Shown: piece by piece, positions 36,405 through 45,878 of the stretch
Numbering within the stretch: position 1 is the stretch's first letter
Layout of the letters: each line of letters begins with the position of its first letter
NCBI GenBank assembly: GCA_019639135.1
Contig: JAHBSL010000010.1
Span: forward strand, 81,128 to 145,127
DNA from: Acidobacteriota bacterium
GTDB taxonomy: Bacteria; Acidobacteriota; Blastocatellia; Pyrinomonadales; Pyrinomonadaceae
Direction: 5' to 3'
DNA length: 64,000 bases
Notes under the pieces: model-generated
What the model saw: the letters and a program-made list of their open reading frames with translations, nothing else
What the model was told of the DNA's origin: nothing
Databases searched by the model: none
Made by a program: the position numbers and the translations under genes

Positions 36405-37265
36405 TTAGCTGAGTGCCGGAACCTCGATCGCCTCGAGTTTTGCGGGCTTTACGCCGAGAAAGCGTTCCGCAACGCTGGCGAAACGTTCGGCGGCATCGGT
36501 AACAAAAAAATGGTCAAGGTCATCGCAGAGCGTTCGTGCCCCCTCGATCGTTCGCTCGCTCGCAAGCCCGCTGGACTCAAGCAGGTCTGCAACCTCTTTC
36601 GCTGTTGCTTCGCCCGAATCGACAAGTTTAACACTCGGGCCGATGGTTCGCTGAATCACCTCGCGAAGAATTGGGTAATGTGTGCAGCCAAGCACTAGTG
36701 CGTCCGGCGCAAACTCGCGCATATCCGCGAGGTAGCGTTCGGCGATCGAGGCCGTTTCGATTTCGTTTGCCCAACCCTCTTCGGCAAGCGGAACGAAGAG
36801 CGGACAAGCGGTTTGGAAGACCGTGGCCTCGCCGCAAGACCGATGGATGGCCTCGACATATGCACCGCTTTTTACGGTTGCTTCGGTCGCGATCACGCCG
36901 ATCTTCGGAGACTCGCAATCGGCCACTTCAATCGCACGCCGCCCGCCCGGGCCGATAACGCCGACGACATCAATGCCGATCCTTGCACGAATTGCAGGAA
37001 GTGCAAGCGCCGATGCCGTATTGCACGCAACCACGAGAACCTTGATCCCATGGTTCGCCAAAAACTGGGCATTTTCCAACGCGTACTTTTCAACCGTCGC
37101 AAGGGACTTTGTTCCATAGGGAACGCGTGCCGTATCGCCGAGGTAAACAAAGTGCTCGTTCGGCAGGCGGTCGTGCAGGGAGCGATAAACGGTCAACCCG
37201 CCGACGCCGGAATCGAATATCCCGATCGGAAGTTCAGAATTGACGTTCTCATTTAGGACGGACAT
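36405..37265 (-). CDS. murI: Glutamate racemase
   Basis: 286 residues from ATG 37265 (MSVLNENVNSELP); the frame extends further up without support. IGIFDSGVGGLTV carries the catalytic Asp; VVACNTASALAL and LGCTHYPIL carry the two catalytic Cys. Makes D-glutamate for peptidoglycan. Co-transcribed with rph. Confidence 0.95.
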   Translation of the reverse strand: MSVLNENVNSELPIGIFDSGVGGLTVYRSLHDRLPNEHFVYLGDTARVPYGTKSLATVEKYALENAQFLANHGIKVLVVACNTASALALPAIRARIGIDVVGVIGPGGRRAIEVADCESPKIGVIATEATVKSGAYVEAIHRSCGEATVFQTACPLFVPLAEEGWANEIETASIAERYLADMREFAPDALVLGCTHYPILREVIQRTIGPSVKLVDSGEATAKEVADLLESSGLASERTIEGARTLCDDLDHFFVTDAAERFASVAERFLGVKPAKLEAIEVPALS

Positions 37266-37534
37266 TCCGCTGACCGCTTCTGCGAATGAAAAGAATATTA
37301 CGCGCACCCCGATTTTCAAATCCGGCATCCGGGCAAAGACGGCCTAGATGTCCAAAATTTCCTCAATGTAGCCGGCGGCCTGACCAAAATTCCCCCTTTC
37401 GGCCGGTAATGCGAATGAGTTTGCCTTGTTTTACAGTGTTTACGTTCTGGCACGCAGATTGAATTGGGATAGGGCGTCTGCGGAAGCGTCCGCCGATATT
37501 CGTAGATCTGGATTGACTCCCACCATTCCGGAAT

Positions 37535-39289
37535 ATGAGACTCCCACAAATACTCTCCCACTCGTTTGTTCTCCTTAGTTGTGGCCTGATCGCCGCGTTG
37601 GTGACGATTGCGTCCGCCAACGCGGCAATGGCCGTTGACGCCAAAGACCGCTACATTGTCCAGCTTGAGCCCGCTCAATTCTCGGGTGAACTCGGTCAGG
37701 CCGAAGTCGCGTCGCTTGGCCAGGAGATCGCGAGTCTTTCAGGAGCACGCCTTTCGCATACCTATTCGCGGACCGTCAAGGCTGTTGTTATCGAAGGAGC
37801 AAAGATCGATCTCAAAGCTCTTGCCGGCGATCCGCGGATCAAGGCCATTCAGCCTGATGTTCCTATCTACGCGTCGTTCACCCAAACGAATGCTCCTTGG
37901 GGGCTTGACCGCGTAGATCAGCGGCTGCTGCCTCTGAGAGGAAACTATCATTACTCGGCGACCGGTGCCGGCGTAAATGTTTACGTTGTTGACAGCGGAA
38001 TACGTTACACCCATTCGGAATTCATCGGCCGGACGAGCTTCGCCTTTGATGCCATCGGCGACGGGCAGAACGGAAACGACTGCTTCGGCCACGGCTCACA
38101 CGTTGCCGGCACTGTCGGCGGAGCGAACTATGGCGTTGCGAAGGGCGTTCAGCTCCATTCGGTGCGGGTTCTTAACTGCAGCGGCGGCGGTTCGGTGATC
38201 GGTTTAATGGACGCTGTCGAATGGCTGACGACGAACCGGATCGACCCGGCCGTGGTCAACATCAGCGTTACGACAAACGCATTGATCAACGTGCTTGATG
38301 AAGCGATCAATGCTTCTGTCGCATCGGGGATAACCTACGTCGTTTCCGCGTCTAACAACGGTGCCAATGCCTGCAACTATTCTCCCGCAAGGGCTTCCGC
38401 CGCGATTACCGTCGGAGCGACGACCGGCGGCGATGTCCGCCCGAGCTACTCGAACTATGGCCCGTGCGTCGATATCTTTGCACCGGGACATTTGATACTT
38501 TCTGCGGGCATCAGCGACGACAACGCTGCCGTTTACAAGAACGGGACCTCGATGGCCGCTCCCCACGTTGCCGGCCATGCCGCACTTTTGATCAGCACGC
38601 AGGCCGGGCTAACGCCCTCGACCGTTACGAACTTGCTCATCGAACGTTCGTCGCCCGACCTTGTCCAGAGCGCGGGCGAGGGAAGCCCGAACCGGCTTCT
38701 TTACACCGTGCTTCCCGAGGTGGACGGCACGCTTCTCTTCAACGCACTTCCGAGTGGTGGATACGTCGTCGTTGGTTCAACGCAGCCGATCACATGGTCG
38801 AACGGCGGTGACTTTAACAGCAACGTCACGATCGAGCTTTCGACCAACGGAGGGGCTTCGTACGACACGGTCATTGCTTCCGGCATCGCAAACACGGGCT
38901 CATATGATTGGGCGGTGCCATATATTTCGACCAACAGCGGCCGCATTCGCGTACGAGAGTCCGGTTTCACCGGTGCCGAAACAACCTCGGCGACCGAATT
39001 CACGATCGGGATCGCTCCTACCTCTGCCAGCGTTCGAGTCGGCGGTAGAGTATCTGACCAGAGTGGTCGTGGGATCGAAGGACTTCTCGTGACGATCGTT
39101 GACGCAGAAGGCGTAAGCGTCGTTTCAAGAACTAACTCGTTCGGCTTTTTTATATTCGACGAAGTACCCGCCGGCCAAACCTACATTCTTTCAATTGGAC
39201 GGAAGAACGGAGTCATCGAGTCCCGGGTAGTCTCGACGACCGACGACAATATCTCTATCAATTTCGTTCTTAGCCACGATGCCGGGTAG
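37535..39289 (+). CDS. Secreted subtilisin-like (S8) protease with propeptide and C-terminal adhesion-like modules
   Basis: 584 residues. Signal peptide (LSCGLIAALVTIASANAAMA), an I9 inhibitor propeptide (about 38-110, YIVQLEPAQFSG ... VVIEGAKIDLKAL), then a proteinase-K-like catalytic domain: Asp in VVDSGIRYTHSEF, His in GHGSHVAGT, oxyanion Asn in SASNNGANAC, Ser in GTSMAAPHVAG. After residue about 390 come a Kre9/KNH-like Ig-type domain (ITWSNGGDFNSNVTIELS) and a carboxypeptidase-regulatory-like domain (GGRVSDQSGRGIEGLLVTI). The same two modules end the next gene's product. Confidence 0.9.
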   Translation: MRLPQILSHSFVLLSCGLIAALVTIASANAAMAVDAKDRYIVQLEPAQFSGELGQAEVASLGQEIASLSGARLSHTYSRTVKAVVIEGAKIDLKALAGDPRIKAIQPDVPIYASFTQTNAPWGLDRVDQRLLPLRGNYHYSATGAGVNVYVVDSGIRYTHSEFIGRTSFAFDAIGDGQNGNDCFGHGSHVAGTVGGANYGVAKGVQLHSVRVLNCSGGGSVIGLMDAVEWLTTNRIDPAVVNISVTTNALINVLDEAINASVASGITYVVSASNNGANACNYSPARASAAITVGATTGGDVRPSYSNYGPCVDIFAPGHLILSAGISDDNAAVYKNGTSMAAPHVAGHAALLISTQAGLTPSTVTNLLIERSSPDLVQSAGEGSPNRLLYTVLPEVDGTLLFNALPSGGYVVVGSTQPITWSNGGDFNSNVTIELSTNGGASYDTVIASGIANTGSYDWAVPYISTNSGRIRVRESGFTGAETTSATEFTIGIAPTSASVRVGGRVSDQSGRGIEGLLVTIVDAEGVSVVSRTNSFGFFIFDEVPAGQTYILSIGRKNGVIESRVVSTTDDNISINFVLSHDAG

Positions 39290-39440
39290 CCTCGCCGATG
39301 TCTTCGACGAATTCGCGGCGAAAAAAAACATTGAAAATCATTATAGCGGTCAGCTAGACTGGGAAAGTAGGCTCGACTCTACAGTCGATCTTCATCCTTC
39401 CTGCGAACCTCCCGTCATTCTAAATTCACGGAGCTGACCT

Positions 39441-41390
39441 ATGAGACGTCTCAGTTGCTTTTCCGCCGCGTTGCTTGTTCTAATCTTTAGTTCCTTTGGA
39501 CCGCTCCCGATCCCGTTAACTGCTCAGAAAGTCGTGGAGCCAGCCGCTCCGTCGTTAAACGATCTTTCCTCCGATAAGCAGCTTGCTGCTCTCATCAGAG
39601 GCTTTACCAATCGTTCGACAGATGGCCTCGAAAGCGTGGCATACATCGACGGTGTCGAGGTAGGGCTTCAGGGGCGATTTCAGAATGTTGTACTTGGCCG
39701 GCTCGATTCGAAAAGCGGCCTTGGAGCGGGCTGCGTCTCGAGTTTGGAAGAAGCAAACGCATTCTTTGGCCGAGATCTTGAAACCGGGAAGCTAGTTCCG
39801 AGGGGGCCATTTGCTGCCGAATCGATCGAGGCGGTGGCCGCTCGCCACGGAATGTCTGTTGATGAGTTCCGCTTTTACAGCAAGATGTTGAGCGACGCCT
39901 CTATTGCCGATGCCCTAGCGGCTCCCGCCAGTTCGTCGATAATAATTCAAAACAACAACGGCGTGAATGAGGGTTTCAACGATACCGTTGCGGCATTTGT
40001 TGTAGGCGAGGGTGGAAACGCGGGCACAACCCGCGGAGCCCAGCGTCTGAACGTCTTCAATTTTGCGGCCGCTATTTGGAGCGGTTTTCTTGATTCGCCC
40101 GTTACGATAACGGTCGGATCGCAGTTCAATCCACTTTCGCCTTGTTCGACCTCGGGCGGCGTTCTCGGCTCTGCCGGTGCGACAACCGTACATCGGGATT
40201 TTTCGGGCGCCGAGTTCGCGGGGACGTGGTACTCACAAGCACTTGCAAACAAGCGGGCCGGGTCTGATCTTTCGCCGGCAAATCCGGATATCAATGCGAC
40301 CTTCAACGTGAACATTGACAGCGGCTGTCTCGGTGCGGGGACCCGTTTCTACTATGGATTGGACAATGCCGTCCCGGCTAATCGGATCAATTTACTGGTA
40401 GTTGTTCTCCATGAGATCGGGCATGGGATGGGCTTTCAGACCTTCGCGAACGGAACTTCCGGCGTTCTTCTCAATGGATTTCCCGATATTTATCTTCGCA
40501 GGATGTTTGACCAAAGTTCAGGCCTTTACTGGCACCAAATGACCGACGTCCAGCGTCAGGCATCGGCACTGAACACCAACAATGTTCTCTGGGACGGTCC
40601 GAATGTGAACATCGCGTCGGGATTTCTAACGGCTGGGCGTGATGCAGCAACCGGCCGGGTCCATCTCTTCACACCGAATCCGTTTCAGGGCGGATCGTCA
40701 CTTTCGCACTTCAGCACGGCGGCTTCGCCAAATCTATTAATGGAGCCGAGCATCAACGTCGGGCTACCGATCGATCTTGATCTCACAAGGCAGCAGATGC
40801 GCGATATCGGCTGGTTCCGCGACACTACCTCCGACAATGTTCCTGATCAGATAACGGGAGTTTTCCCGAGCGGGAACATTTTGATCTTTGGGTCGAACGT
40901 TAGTATCACCTGGACCAACACGGGCGGTTTCAATCGCAACGTGACCATCGAGCTCTCGACCAATGGCGGAACGACTTACTCTGCGATCGCCACCAACATT
41001 GCCAACACCGGTTCCTATTCCTGGACCGTACCATCAACGCCGACGACACAAGGAAGGATCCGAGTACGAGAGGCGGGGTTCATCGATCTTGCCGGCGTCT
41101 CGTCATCGAACTTCACGATGTCGCTGGCACCATCGTCGTCCGCTGCGATTATCGCGGGCCGTGTTTTGGATCGTGAGGGTCAGAGCGTTCGCGGGGCAGT
41201 GGTTACCGCGATCGATCCAGATGGTACTGTGTTCTCTGCCGTCTCCAATTCGTTCGGATACTACAGGATCGAAGAACTGACCGCGGGCCAGAGCTACGTC
41301 CTGTCCGCACGGGCTAAGTCTTTGAACGTTTCCGGCCGTGTTGTAACGACCGAGAACGATCTTAACGTCATCGACTTGATCGAAGAGTAG
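39441..41390 (+). CDS. Secreted zinc metalloprotease with the same C-terminal modules
   Basis: 649 residues with a signal peptide (ALLVLIFSSFGPLPIPLTA). The active site is VVLHEIGHGMGF (HExxHxxG, about residues 327-335). A large N-terminal region without a known family follows the signal. Residues about 470-565 repeat the Kre9/KNH-like domain of the preceding S8 protease (ITWTNTGGFNRNVTIELS), and about 575-649 the carboxypeptidase-regulatory-like domain (AGRVLDREGQSVRGAVVTA). The two genes are 150 bases apart in the same direction. Likely extracellular protein digestion with shared targeting or substrate-binding modules. Confidence 0.87.
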   Translation: MRRLSCFSAALLVLIFSSFGPLPIPLTAQKVVEPAAPSLNDLSSDKQLAALIRGFTNRSTDGLESVAYIDGVEVGLQGRFQNVVLGRLDSKSGLGAGCVSSLEEANAFFGRDLETGKLVPRGPFAAESIEAVAARHGMSVDEFRFYSKMLSDASIADALAAPASSSIIIQNNNGVNEGFNDTVAAFVVGEGGNAGTTRGAQRLNVFNFAAAIWSGFLDSPVTITVGSQFNPLSPCSTSGGVLGSAGATTVHRDFSGAEFAGTWYSQALANKRAGSDLSPANPDINATFNVNIDSGCLGAGTRFYYGLDNAVPANRINLLVVVLHEIGHGMGFQTFANGTSGVLLNGFPDIYLRRMFDQSSGLYWHQMTDVQRQASALNTNNVLWDGPNVNIASGFLTAGRDAATGRVHLFTPNPFQGGSSLSHFSTAASPNLLMEPSINVGLPIDLDLTRQQMRDIGWFRDTTSDNVPDQITGVFPSGNILIFGSNVSITWTNTGGFNRNVTIELSTNGGTTYSAIATNIANTGSYSWTVPSTPTTQGRIRVREAGFIDLAGVSSSNFTMSLAPSSSAAIIAGRVLDREGQSVRGAVVTAIDPDGTVFSAVSNSFGYYRIEELTAGQSYVLSARAKSLNVSGRVVTTENDLNVIDLIEE

Positions 41391-41422
41391 TCGTCGCACG
41401 ATACCAGAATCAACAAGTTGAA

Positions 41423-42652
41423 TCATTTGTCGCTGCCGATCCCGTGTCGATCGGATCGCTTCGGGAAGAGCAGATAGCTCCCGAGCCCAAGAAGAGCGAG
41501 CAATGACGCCGTTGCGAGCAACCAGTTCGCTCGCAGCCAGCTGGCCCAACTTTGAGGTTCTTCTTCGACAACAACATCGACAGGCCGCTGCTCTGCTTCC
41601 GGCTCAGTGAGCCGAGCGGCCGAGCTTTCGAGCAGACGACGAACCCGATCTGTTGCTTCCGCTTCGACCGCCGTGCGGGCAACCCCGCCGAGTACTCCGC
41701 CGAAGGCATCCGACCTCGAACGATCTGTAAAGACGATATAGCTTTCAACTGTCTCGCCGTTCGGGATCCGGATCAGCGCGGTCAGTGAGATCGAGGCATC
41801 CAGATACCGCGTCGAATAAACCTGCCGCGTCAAGACTAGATGCGAATCGTTTCCTGCCACACCGCTCGTAAATGCTGCGGCGTGGGTAAGCGTAACCGTG
41901 GGGTTCAGGCCAAAATCGAAGGCCGACCAATGCAGTTCATTCTGAACTCCGGGTAAGTCAGCGGCAGGGAAATCTGCCATATATTTCCGCAAGCCAAAGC
42001 CGAAAATATCCAGTAAGGGAAGCTCCTTGGGCAGTTCGCGGTGCGCCTCCGCCAGGTCAAGTGGTTCCCTGCGGTTAACATTCTCTCCAAGGGACGAAGC
42101 GCCTCTGATGGCATACTCCGCCGCATATTCGAGCATCATTGACCTGAAGAGTTCGGTCGCCTTTTGTCGATGGTCGGCAGCGTTCCAGTCGATCTCAGTG
42201 TTGAACCGTCCGATCCATTTTGCTGACATATTGATGTCGCAGTCGCCGATCCGGCATTTCTTGAGCTCGTCGAAATCACGGTCTTCAAGCTCAAGCGTCG
42301 CTAGGTCGGCGATGTTTGGCGGATCGGAGAACCGGCCCTTGCCTTCCATCTCTCTGTTTCCCCGCTGCGAGAAGCTCTCACGAAACTCGGCCATCGAAAC
42401 CGGGGCAACCTCGGCGATCCTTACAATTCCGAACACTGCCACATCCCGTTTATCCGAGGTCTTCACTCGCTTGACGACGACCTCGCCCTTCTCCAACGCG
42501 GCGATCTCCGGCTCGGTGAATCCGGCATATCGCACCAATTCCTCGCGAAGCTGTGCGGACGTGGCCTGTCCGACCGGTGGTCCGGCAGCGTACAAAATAA
42601 CCGCTGTTGCGGCCAAGGCGAAAAAACGCTTTCCGTTAAAGAAAACGACCAT
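41423..42652 (-). CDS. Hypothetical exported protein with C-terminal membrane anchor, 409 aa
   Basis: Signal peptide (FFALAATAVILYAAGPPVG), a soluble body of about 330 residues, then a C-terminal transmembrane helix (NWLLATASLLALLGLGSYLLF) and a short basic tail. The body contains LREELVRYAGFTEPEIAALEKGE, also seen as a 'rise above threshold' helical motif, and two close Cys (KKCRIGDCD). I do not recognise a family. Convergent with the metalloprotease gene. Confidence 0.7.
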   Translation of the reverse strand: MVVFFNGKRFFALAATAVILYAAGPPVGQATSAQLREELVRYAGFTEPEIAALEKGEVVVKRVKTSDKRDVAVFGIVRIAEVAPVSMAEFRESFSQRGNREMEGKGRFSDPPNIADLATLELEDRDFDELKKCRIGDCDINMSAKWIGRFNTEIDWNAADHRQKATELFRSMMLEYAAEYAIRGASSLGENVNRREPLDLAEAHRELPKELPLLDIFGFGLRKYMADFPAADLPGVQNELHWSAFDFGLNPTVTLTHAAAFTSGVAGNDSHLVLTRQVYSTRYLDASISLTALIRIPNGETVESYIVFTDRSRSDAFGGVLGGVARTAVEAEATDRVRRLLESSAARLTEPEAEQRPVDVVVEEEPQSWASWLRANWLLATASLLALLGLGSYLLFPKRSDRHGIGSDK

Positions 42653-42684
42653 CGCCGATATTATAGATCAAATTGAAAAAGAGA

Positions 42685-43054
42685 TGGTGGAGGCGGCGGG
42701 AATCGAACCCGCATCCAAAGGTTGCGACCAGTGAAATCTACACGCTTAGTCGGTTCACTTCATCTCGCCACTGAGGAGCAGGTGAGCCGACAAGACCTCC
42801 CCAACAGCATACCCGGCTAAATTTAAGCCGCATTCGCGGGTCGAGAATGCGTCCGAGCCTGAACTGGGTTATGCCCCAACGGGTCGCATCAGGCGAACTT
42901 CCCGCGGGACATCGCTGTAGCTAAGGTTAATTAGGCAGCGAGAGCTAATTCTTGATTAGCATTTGTGTTTTGCGTGTTTTTTTAACGAGCTAACAAGCAA
43001 GCCCGGCGTGCACTCAAAGATCTATACAAGCCCCTGTCGAAGCCTGTCGCCCCC
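42685..43054 (-). ncRNA. ssrA: Transfer-messenger RNA (tmRNA)
   Basis: On the minus strand the 5' end GGGGGCG (43054-43048) pairs with CGCCTCC near the 3' end, with the G3-U wobble typical of tmRNA. The 3' end is A then encoded CCA (42688-42685), preceded by a T arm with GGTTCGATTCC. The mRNA-like part ends in GAATTAGCTCTCGCTGCC then TAA, giving a tag ending NANQELALAA. The reading frame back to the previous stop is KNTQNTNANQELALAA; the exact resume codon is not certain. tmRNA rescues stalled ribosomes and tags products for Clp-type proteases. smpB is not in the window. Confidence 0.95.
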
Positions 43055-43124
43055 AAAACTTTGTGGAGCCGAAATGGCCCGCCGAACGCATCGGCGGAAC
43101 GCCAGTTTACGACAATGAGATGAA

Positions 43125-43157
43125 AATTGGAAGGCCCGGGTTCGCCGCCGGGCCTTT
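43125..43157 (-). terminator. Terminator of the carboxypeptidase gene
   Basis: AAGGCCCGG and its near-complement CCCGGGCCTT flank a 6-7-base loop, directly downstream of the minus-strand stop at 43164. A TCCAATTTTC pyrimidine-rich run follows. Confidence 0.7.
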
Positions 43158-43163
43158 TCTGCC

Positions 43164-45590
43164 TTACTGCGAGATGGCGTTGAAGAGCAGCGGGAAGGTC
43201 GCCAGCGACTGCCCGCGGTATTGCGGGCGGAAGCCGAAGAGCACTATCTTGCCCTTGCCCATCGTGACCTCGACCAGTGCCGCCTTGCCGGCGATCTTCT
43301 CCTGTCCCAAAGCCCAGCCGGAGAGCAAGATGTTCTTTGGATCCGACGGATAACGGGCGATAACGCGAATGCTCGGAGTGCGCGATTCATCGCGTATCGA
43401 CGAGCTAAAGCTCGCACTCTGAACGACCTCAAACACCGGCGAGTCCTCGAACCAGGCGATGGACTGCTGCGGCATTCCCTTGGCGATCGGGTGCGAGAGG
43501 TCGAGTTCGGTGCGGAGGATCGAACCGGGGATGTAGAAGTCCTTACGGTTGAGGCCCTTTGTGATGTTCTTTACGGGCAAGTTGAACTGCTCGATGGCAA
43601 AGTTCGACGATTCGTTCAGGAAAACAAGCGTCCCGCCCGCCTCGACGAATTTCTTTAGATTCTCAACACCCTCTTTCCCGACGCCGCCCACATACTCATC
43701 CGGCATCGAGTCCTTCGAATAACCATTCAGGATCTGATTGGCGGATTGGTCGGGGAAAATGATCGCCCGCGATTTGAAAAAGTTATTGTTTCGGATCTGC
43801 TGATCTACGAGACTAAGGAAATTTGAGCAACTAGGTTTGTAACCCTGGCTCGGCTGAACGAGCCACCGTGTCCAGCCCTCGTCCATCGAAGGAGGATATG
43901 ATTTGTAAATTAAGTAGGTCGGCGGATTAGTACATCCTCCGCCGGACCCCCTACCGTGTTGTAAGGCTGGTTCCGTAGAGAAATTCTCATAGACCGCAGT
44001 CGCGGTGACCCCCATCAGCAGTGGCAATGTATGAGCCGTGACGTCGTACGGGGCGATCGGGTTTCCTTCTGCATCTTTCAGATCCGGATACGTCTGCTTT
44101 TCCAATATGGCCTTTGCGAAGTTCGCATAGGGCTGATCCATTCTGATCACCGCTGAGCCCTCGGGATACTCGCCCGTGCCAACCTTAAACGCCTTCGGCC
44201 GCTCTACTTCGACACCCGCCCGCTCAAGCAGCTTTATAAGTCTAATATGCTCGAAGAAGTTGTTTGCGTTCGAATCTGAATTATCAAAGGGCAGGACAAA
44301 ACCATTCAACTCCCCATCCTTCCTCGGCCGCACGGCTTCTTTCCCGATCTCGTAAAATCTCGACAGCCATTTTTCGCGGTTGTTGGCGGCGTGGTCCAGG
44401 AGGCTGAAGGCGGTGGCGGACATGTAGTTGGTGATGTCGCGGAGGCGCCAGTCGCCGCCTTTCCAGGCGGGGCCGTTGTTGGCGTCGTCTTTGTGCGGGT
44501 TGACGCCGCGGCCGCCGCGAAGTTCGTCGGCCTTAACGGTGACGGGCGTCGCGAGGCGGGCGGAGGCGGTTTCGCTCAGGATGCGGACTCCGCCGTGGTA
44601 ATGCGAATATGCGCGTGCGGGCGTCCAAGCGTCGTAGGTCGTGCCTGTCGTCAGGCCCTGAAAGCCTTTCTTTCGCATATCGCCGGCGATGTAAAGCCCA
44701 AGCTCGGTGTATCCCTCAACGATCTGCTGCGGCACATTCGGCTCGACCGGCGGCATGTACGGCGGCAGGAACTGCCTCGCACCGTAGATGCCCTGCTGAT
44801 GCACATCGAGCACGATCTGCGGATGCCAGACGTTGTGGATCTTATCGACGGTAAGCTGCGTTTCGACCTGCGTAAAGGCGTACCAGTCGCGGTTGTTATC
44901 GTGGCCGACGTATTTGTGATAAAGCTCGGGCGGCGAGGTGCCCTCATACGGCGTGCCGAGCGTTTTGTCGTACCAATTTTTGACGATGTCCACGCCGTCG
45001 GGGTTCAGCGACGGCACGATGAGGATGATCGTGTTGTCGAGGATGTTCTTAATTCTCTGGTCGTTTGAGCTAACGAGCTCTTGGGCGATCAGCATCGACG
45101 AAAGCGTTGAGCCGACCTCGGTCGAGTGAATGCCGAAGGTGATGAGGACGATGGTCTTGCCTTCGGCGATCAGCTCAGATGGAGCGCGGACACTCCTGTC
45201 CGCATCGCCGGTTCCTCCGGCGAGACTTGCCTTGCCGCTTTTTGTGACGGTCGACGAAGCGTCGCCCGTTGCGGACAGGAGTGTCCGCGTTCCAATTTTT
45301 CGCGGATCGGCGAGTTTGTCGTTGATCTCGCGGTAATGGTCGAGCTTCTTGAGATTCTCCGGCGAGCTGACGGTCGCGTAAACAAAAGGTGCGCCCATCG
45401 TCGTCTTACCGATCTCTTGGAAGGTCATCCGGTCGCTGGCGGCGTCAAGTTTCTTGAAATAATCGACGACCTGAGCCCAACTGGCGAGCTTACGGTCGTC
45501 GCCGGGCGTGAATCCGAGCACGTCCTTCGGCGCGGGGATCTGAGCGAATGCCGCAAGCGAGAAGAGAAGAAATATCCCGCAAAGACGCAA
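43164..45590 (-). CDS. Exported M14-type zinc carboxypeptidase with in-frame palindromic insert
   Basis: 808 residues from a TTG at 45590, which places the hydrophobic signal (GIFLLFSLAAFA) at the N-terminus. The frame is open to an ATG at 45779, but that extension runs through repeat copies. Zinc ligands HSTE (FGIHSTEVGSTLS) and later His (VLDVHQQG), with NNRDWYAF nearby. The C-terminal half looks like a GATase-like/beta domain (VGGVGKEGVENLKKFVEAGG). Residues about 100-137 are encoded by a 113-bp element with inverted terminal repeats, low in complexity compared with its surroundings. Function: trimming C-terminal residues of extracellular peptides. Confidence 0.8.
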   Translation of the reverse strand: MRLCGIFLLFSLAAFAQIPAPKDVLGFTPGDDRKLASWAQVVDYFKKLDAASDRMTFQEIGKTTMGAPFVYATVSSPENLKKLDHYREINDKLADPRKIGTRTLLSATGDASSTVTKSGKASLAGGTGDADRSVRAPSELIAEGKTIVLITFGIHSTEVGSTLSSMLIAQELVSSNDQRIKNILDNTIILIVPSLNPDGVDIVKNWYDKTLGTPYEGTSPPELYHKYVGHDNNRDWYAFTQVETQLTVDKIHNVWHPQIVLDVHQQGIYGARQFLPPYMPPVEPNVPQQIVEGYTELGLYIAGDMRKKGFQGLTTGTTYDAWTPARAYSHYHGGVRILSETASARLATPVTVKADELRGGRGVNPHKDDANNGPAWKGGDWRLRDITNYMSATAFSLLDHAANNREKWLSRFYEIGKEAVRPRKDGELNGFVLPFDNSDSNANNFFEHIRLIKLLERAGVEVERPKAFKVGTGEYPEGSAVIRMDQPYANFAKAILEKQTYPDLKDAEGNPIAPYDVTAHTLPLLMGVTATAVYENFSTEPALQHGRGSGGGCTNPPTYLIYKSYPPSMDEGWTRWLVQPSQGYKPSCSNFLSLVDQQIRNNNFFKSRAIIFPDQSANQILNGYSKDSMPDEYVGGVGKEGVENLKKFVEAGGTLVFLNESSNFAIEQFNLPVKNITKGLNRKDFYIPGSILRTELDLSHPIAKGMPQQSIAWFEDSPVFEVVQSASFSSSIRDESRTPSIRVIARYPSDPKNILLSGWALGQEKIAGKAALVEVTMGKGKIVLFGFRPQYRGQSLATFPLLFNAISQ
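45181..45293. repeat. 113-bp palindromic element inside the carboxypeptidase gene
   Basis: The left end 45181-45203 and right end 45271-45293 are inverted copies with one mismatch in 23 bases; each contains its own palindrome (GCGGACA, CTCC, TGTCCGC). The reading frame passes through it. It looks like a MITE or a protein-compatible palindromic element similar in behaviour to Rickettsia RPEs. No further copy was noticed in the window, and no target-site duplication is obvious. Confidence 0.75.
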
Positions 45591-45611
45591 AGACGCAAAG
45601 TGCCGCAAAGG

Positions 45612-45670
45612 GGAGAACCACCCCGTCAGCCGTAGCGGCCACCACCTCTCCTTCGTAAGGAGTGGAGCTT
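45612..45670 (+). repeat. Diverged copy of the DUF559-associated palindromic repeat
   Basis: The order of blocks matches the 63-bp unit at 46624: GGAG, CCACCCCGTC, a GCCG-AGCGG hairpin, then CTCC/GGAG arms (CTCTCCTT and AAGGAGTGGAG) ending in GAGCTT. Identity is partial. It lies in the upstream extension of the carboxypeptidase frame. Confidence 0.6.
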
Positions 45671-45690
45671 TTTTGCCGCAGAGCCGAATT

Positions 45691-45721
45691 GTCAGAACCG
45701 CCTGCGTAGGCGGGCGGCCAG
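45691..45721. repeat. 31-bp REP-like hairpin repeat, copy 1
   Basis: GTCAGAACCGCC, GCG, then GGGCGGCCAG, with CCGCC/GGCGG arms. It is identical in 30 of 31 bases to 60448-60478. Two copies 15 kb apart in unrelated contexts mark it as a dispersed element. Confidence 0.75.
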
Positions 45722-45878
45722 TTCGTCGGCGACCGGAAGTTTCGGGGCAAAGACTCGAAGACTCAGGAATGCTTTTCATAGGGTGTTTTATGCTCCGCTG
45801 AGGAAATATCGGCTAGTTTAGTGGATTTCCGCGGGTTTTGAAAGATTTCAACGGGTGAAAGAGCGATTCCAGAGGGCC

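Noticed and set aside
42666..42734. tRNA gene
   Set aside because: The T-arm and CCA end belong to tmRNA, shown by the matching GGGGGCG 5' end 370 bases away and the encoded tag.
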